From an uncultured Collinsella sp. (GTDB lineage: Bacteria > Actinomycetota > Coriobacteriia > Coriobacteriales > Coriobacteriaceae), in the NCBI GenBank assembly GCA_900544845.1, contig UQWV01000078.1, positions 1-7,234 on the forward strand: 7,234 nucleotides of DNA, given 5' to 3'. Both the position numbers and the translations under genes were made by a program. A model generated the notes under the pieces. That model worked only from the letters and a program-made list of their open reading frames with translations, was not told the DNA's origin and searched no databases. This document shows, one piece after another, positions 5,454 through 7,234 of this stretch (positions are counted from its first letter, which is position 1; each line of letters begins with the position of its first letter).

Positions 5454-7223
5454 ATGCTGAAAAGGTTTCTTTCTTACTACAAGCCCCAGATGGGGCTTTT
5501 TGTTGCCGATACTGTTTGCGCCCTGGTGCTTGCCGCCATTGACCTGGCGTTTCCTATCATTCTGCGCAATCTGACCGGCGGGCTCTTTACCCAGGGCCAG
5601 GCTGCTATTACGCAGGCGCTCGGTATGATCGCGGTCGGCTTGGTACTGATGTACGCCGTCCGCTGCGCCTGCCGCTACTTTGTGAGCTATTGGGGCCACG
5701 TGATGGGCGCGCGCATGGAGTCCAAGATGCGCGAGGACCTGTTCGACCAGTACGAGCGCTTTAGCTTTGCGTACTTCGATCGCAACAGCTCGGGTGACAT
5801 GATGAGCCGCGTGGTCAACGACTTGTTCGATATCTGCGAGGCGGCACACCACGTGCCCGAGTGGATTATCATCTGCGGCATCGAGATCGTCGGTTCGTTT
5901 GTGATTCTCTTTGCTATCGCCCCGGTGCTGGCGCTTGCCATGGCCGTGGTGACGGCGGTGTTTGCGGTCATCATGTTTTGGCAGAACATGCGCATGCGCG
6001 AGGTCTTCAGCGACAACCGCAAAAAGATCAGCGGTATTAATGCTCAGCTGCAGGATTCGCTGGCAGGCATGCGCGTGGTCAAGAGTTTTGCGAACGAGGA
6101 AGCTGAGCGCTCCAAGTTCCGCGCCTCGAACGACCGCTATCTTTCGTCCAAGGAGAATATGTATCACGCCATGGGCATCTACACTGCGACGTATGGCCTG
6201 CTCTCGGGCGTGTTGTACGTGATCGTGGTGCTGCTGGGTGGTTGGCTGGTCGCCCAGGGACAGCTGCAGGCGGTCGATATGGCGACCTTCGCGCTCTATA
6301 TTTCGCTGTTCTGCACGCCGCTCGAGACGCTCGTCAATTCGGCCGAAACGTATCAGAAGGCCATCGCCGGCTTTAAGCGCATGGACGAGGTGCTTTCGAC
6401 CGCTCCGGATATCCAGGATAAGCCGGATGCCACGGACCTGCAGGTGACGGCTGGCGCGGTTGAATATCGCGACGTGTGCTTTAGCTACGAGGACGTTGAG
6501 CTCGGTGCAGATGAAGAGGCTCGTCCCGTGATCGACCATATGAATCTGTCCATCAAGCCCGGACAGACCATTGCCCTGGTTGGCCCCTCGGGCGGTGGCA
6601 AGTCCACGACGTGTTCGCTGCTGCCGCGCTTTTATGACGTGGCTGCTGGATCCGTCAGCATCGACGGCCAAGACGTGCGCGACGTGACGCAGCAGAGCCT
6701 GCGCCGCGCCATTGGCCTGGTGCAACAGGATGTCTATCTGTTTGACGGTACGATTGGCGAGAACATCGCCTACGGCAAGCCGGGCGCCACGGCAGAAGAG
6801 GTCGCCGAGGCCGCCCGCCGCGCCAATATCGATGCCTTCATTGAGTCGCTGCCGCAGGGCTACGACACGGTCGTGGGCGAGCGCGGCAGCCGTCTTTCGG
6901 GCGGCCAGAAGCAGCGCGTAGCCATTGCGCGCGTGTTTCTCAAGAACCCCAAGATTCTGATCCTGGACGAGGCGACGAGCGCCTTGGATAACGAGAGCGA
7001 GGAGGCGGTGCAGGAGTCGCTCGAGCGCCTGGCGCGCGGTCGCACCACGATCATCATCGCCCACCGTCTCTCGACCATTAAACATGCCGACGAGATTGCG
7101 ACCGTCGAGCATGGTCGCGTTGTGGAACGTGGTACGCACGAGCAGCTTCTCGCCCGCGGCGGCACCTATGCCCGTTACTATCGAATGCAGTTCGAAGGTG
7201 CGCGTGCGCACGAGCTCGACTGA
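5454..7223 (+). CDS. ABC exporter half-transporter (fused membrane and ATPase domains)
   Basis: The 589-residue protein has the MsbA/LmrA-like plan and probably works as a dimer that exports a lipid, drug or peptide; the substrate cannot be read from sequence. Six membrane segments lie near residues 14-37, 54-79, 135-155, 157-176, 246-267 and 277-295, with the coupling-loop motif SSGDMMSRVVNDL at 112-124. The ATPase domain has A-loop Tyr345, Walker A GPSGGGKST 377-385 (Lys383), Q-loop Gln425, signature LSGGQKQR 481-488, Walker B with Asp505 and catalytic Glu506, D-loop SALD, and H-loop His537; all are intact. ATG 5454 is chosen because family members typically begin MLKRFLSYYKP and AAGG lies 5 bases before it. 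The codons at 5355-5453 (ATA, AGA, CGA, TTG, AAA) also differ from the C/G-ending codons of the gene body. ATG 5355, with a stronger ribosome binding site, would add 33 residues. Many exporters come as adjacent pairs; no partner lies upstream, and the window ends 11 bases after the stop. Confidence 0.93.
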   Translation: MLKRFLSYYKPQMGLFVADTVCALVLAAIDLAFPIILRNLTGGLFTQGQAAITQALGMIAVGLVLMYAVRCACRYFVSYWGHVMGARMESKMREDLFDQYERFSFAYFDRNSSGDMMSRVVNDLFDICEAAHHVPEWIIICGIEIVGSFVILFAIAPVLALAMAVVTAVFAVIMFWQNMRMREVFSDNRKKISGINAQLQDSLAGMRVVKSFANEEAERSKFRASNDRYLSSKENMYHAMGIYTATYGLLSGVLYVIVVLLGGWLVAQGQLQAVDMATFALYISLFCTPLETLVNSAETYQKAIAGFKRMDEVLSTAPDIQDKPDATDLQVTAGAVEYRDVCFSYEDVELGADEEARPVIDHMNLSIKPGQTIALVGPSGGGKSTTCSLLPRFYDVAAGSVSIDGQDVRDVTQQSLRRAIGLVQQDVYLFDGTIGENIAYGKPGATAEEVAEAARRANIDAFIESLPQGYDTVVGERGSRLSGGQKQRVAIARVFLKNPKILILDEATSALDNESEEAVQESLERLARGRTTIIIAHRLSTIKHADEIATVEHGRVVERGTHEQLLARGGTYARYYRMQFEGARAHELD

Positions 7224-7234
7224 TTGATATGACA

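Noticed and set aside
5136..7211. A 691-codon open frame on the minus strand across the ABC exporter
   Set aside because: It lies opposite a gene with all ABC motifs intact. Its translation is low-complexity and rich in His, Arg, Ala and Leu with no recognisable domain, and strong G/C bias at codon position 3 of the sense gene removes antisense stops.

Overview
This window is a GC-rich stretch of bacterial chromosome. G- or C-ending codons dominate and every gene is on the + strand. The L9/DnaB order, the protein sequences and the codon usage suggest a high-GC Gram-positive bacterium of the Coriobacteriia, most like Collinsella. That placement is inference from pattern; no 16S or other marker is present.

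Layout. (1) Positions 1-133 hold the 3' end of a gene that is probably rplI (ribosomal protein L9), with a Glu/Ala-rich C-terminal tail, closed by a textbook intrinsic terminator at 166-205. (2) Positions 359-1750 encode the replicative helicase DnaB, probably from its own extended -10 promoter. (3) A good sigma-70-type promoter whose -35 overlaps the dnaB stop codon drives purA (1844-3130, adenylosuccinate synthase). (4) A long imperfect hairpin (3151-3194) separates purA from purD (3248-4552, GAR synthetase, TTG start). (5) 21 bases after purD comes a Nudix hydrolase of the ADP-ribose pyrophosphatase type (4574-5269) with an acidic N-terminal extension. (6) A strongly structured leader of about 180 bases follows. 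It contains a 98-bp inverted-repeat element flanked by a 5-bp direct repeat, and a second perfect hairpin. (7) The leader precedes a full-length ABC exporter half-transporter (5454-7223).

The genes are mostly housekeeping. L9 and DnaB belong to translation and replication. PurA (IMP to adenylosuccinate) and PurD (phosphoribosylamine to GAR) are two separate steps of purine synthesis. The Nudix enzyme, if it is an ADP-ribose pyrophosphatase, would recycle ADP-ribose to AMP and ribose 5-phosphate, which feeds PRPP and so fits next to purD. The ABC exporter is not obviously connected to them.

No CRISPR array, tRNA, rRNA, phage gene or transposase is seen. The part most worth a second look is the leader of the ABC exporter (5303-5453). 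It looks either like a small non-autonomous mobile element (MITE-like) inserted ahead of the gene or like a structured regulatory RNA, and it carries a strong ribosome binding site and an in-frame ATG upstream of the start expected from the protein family.
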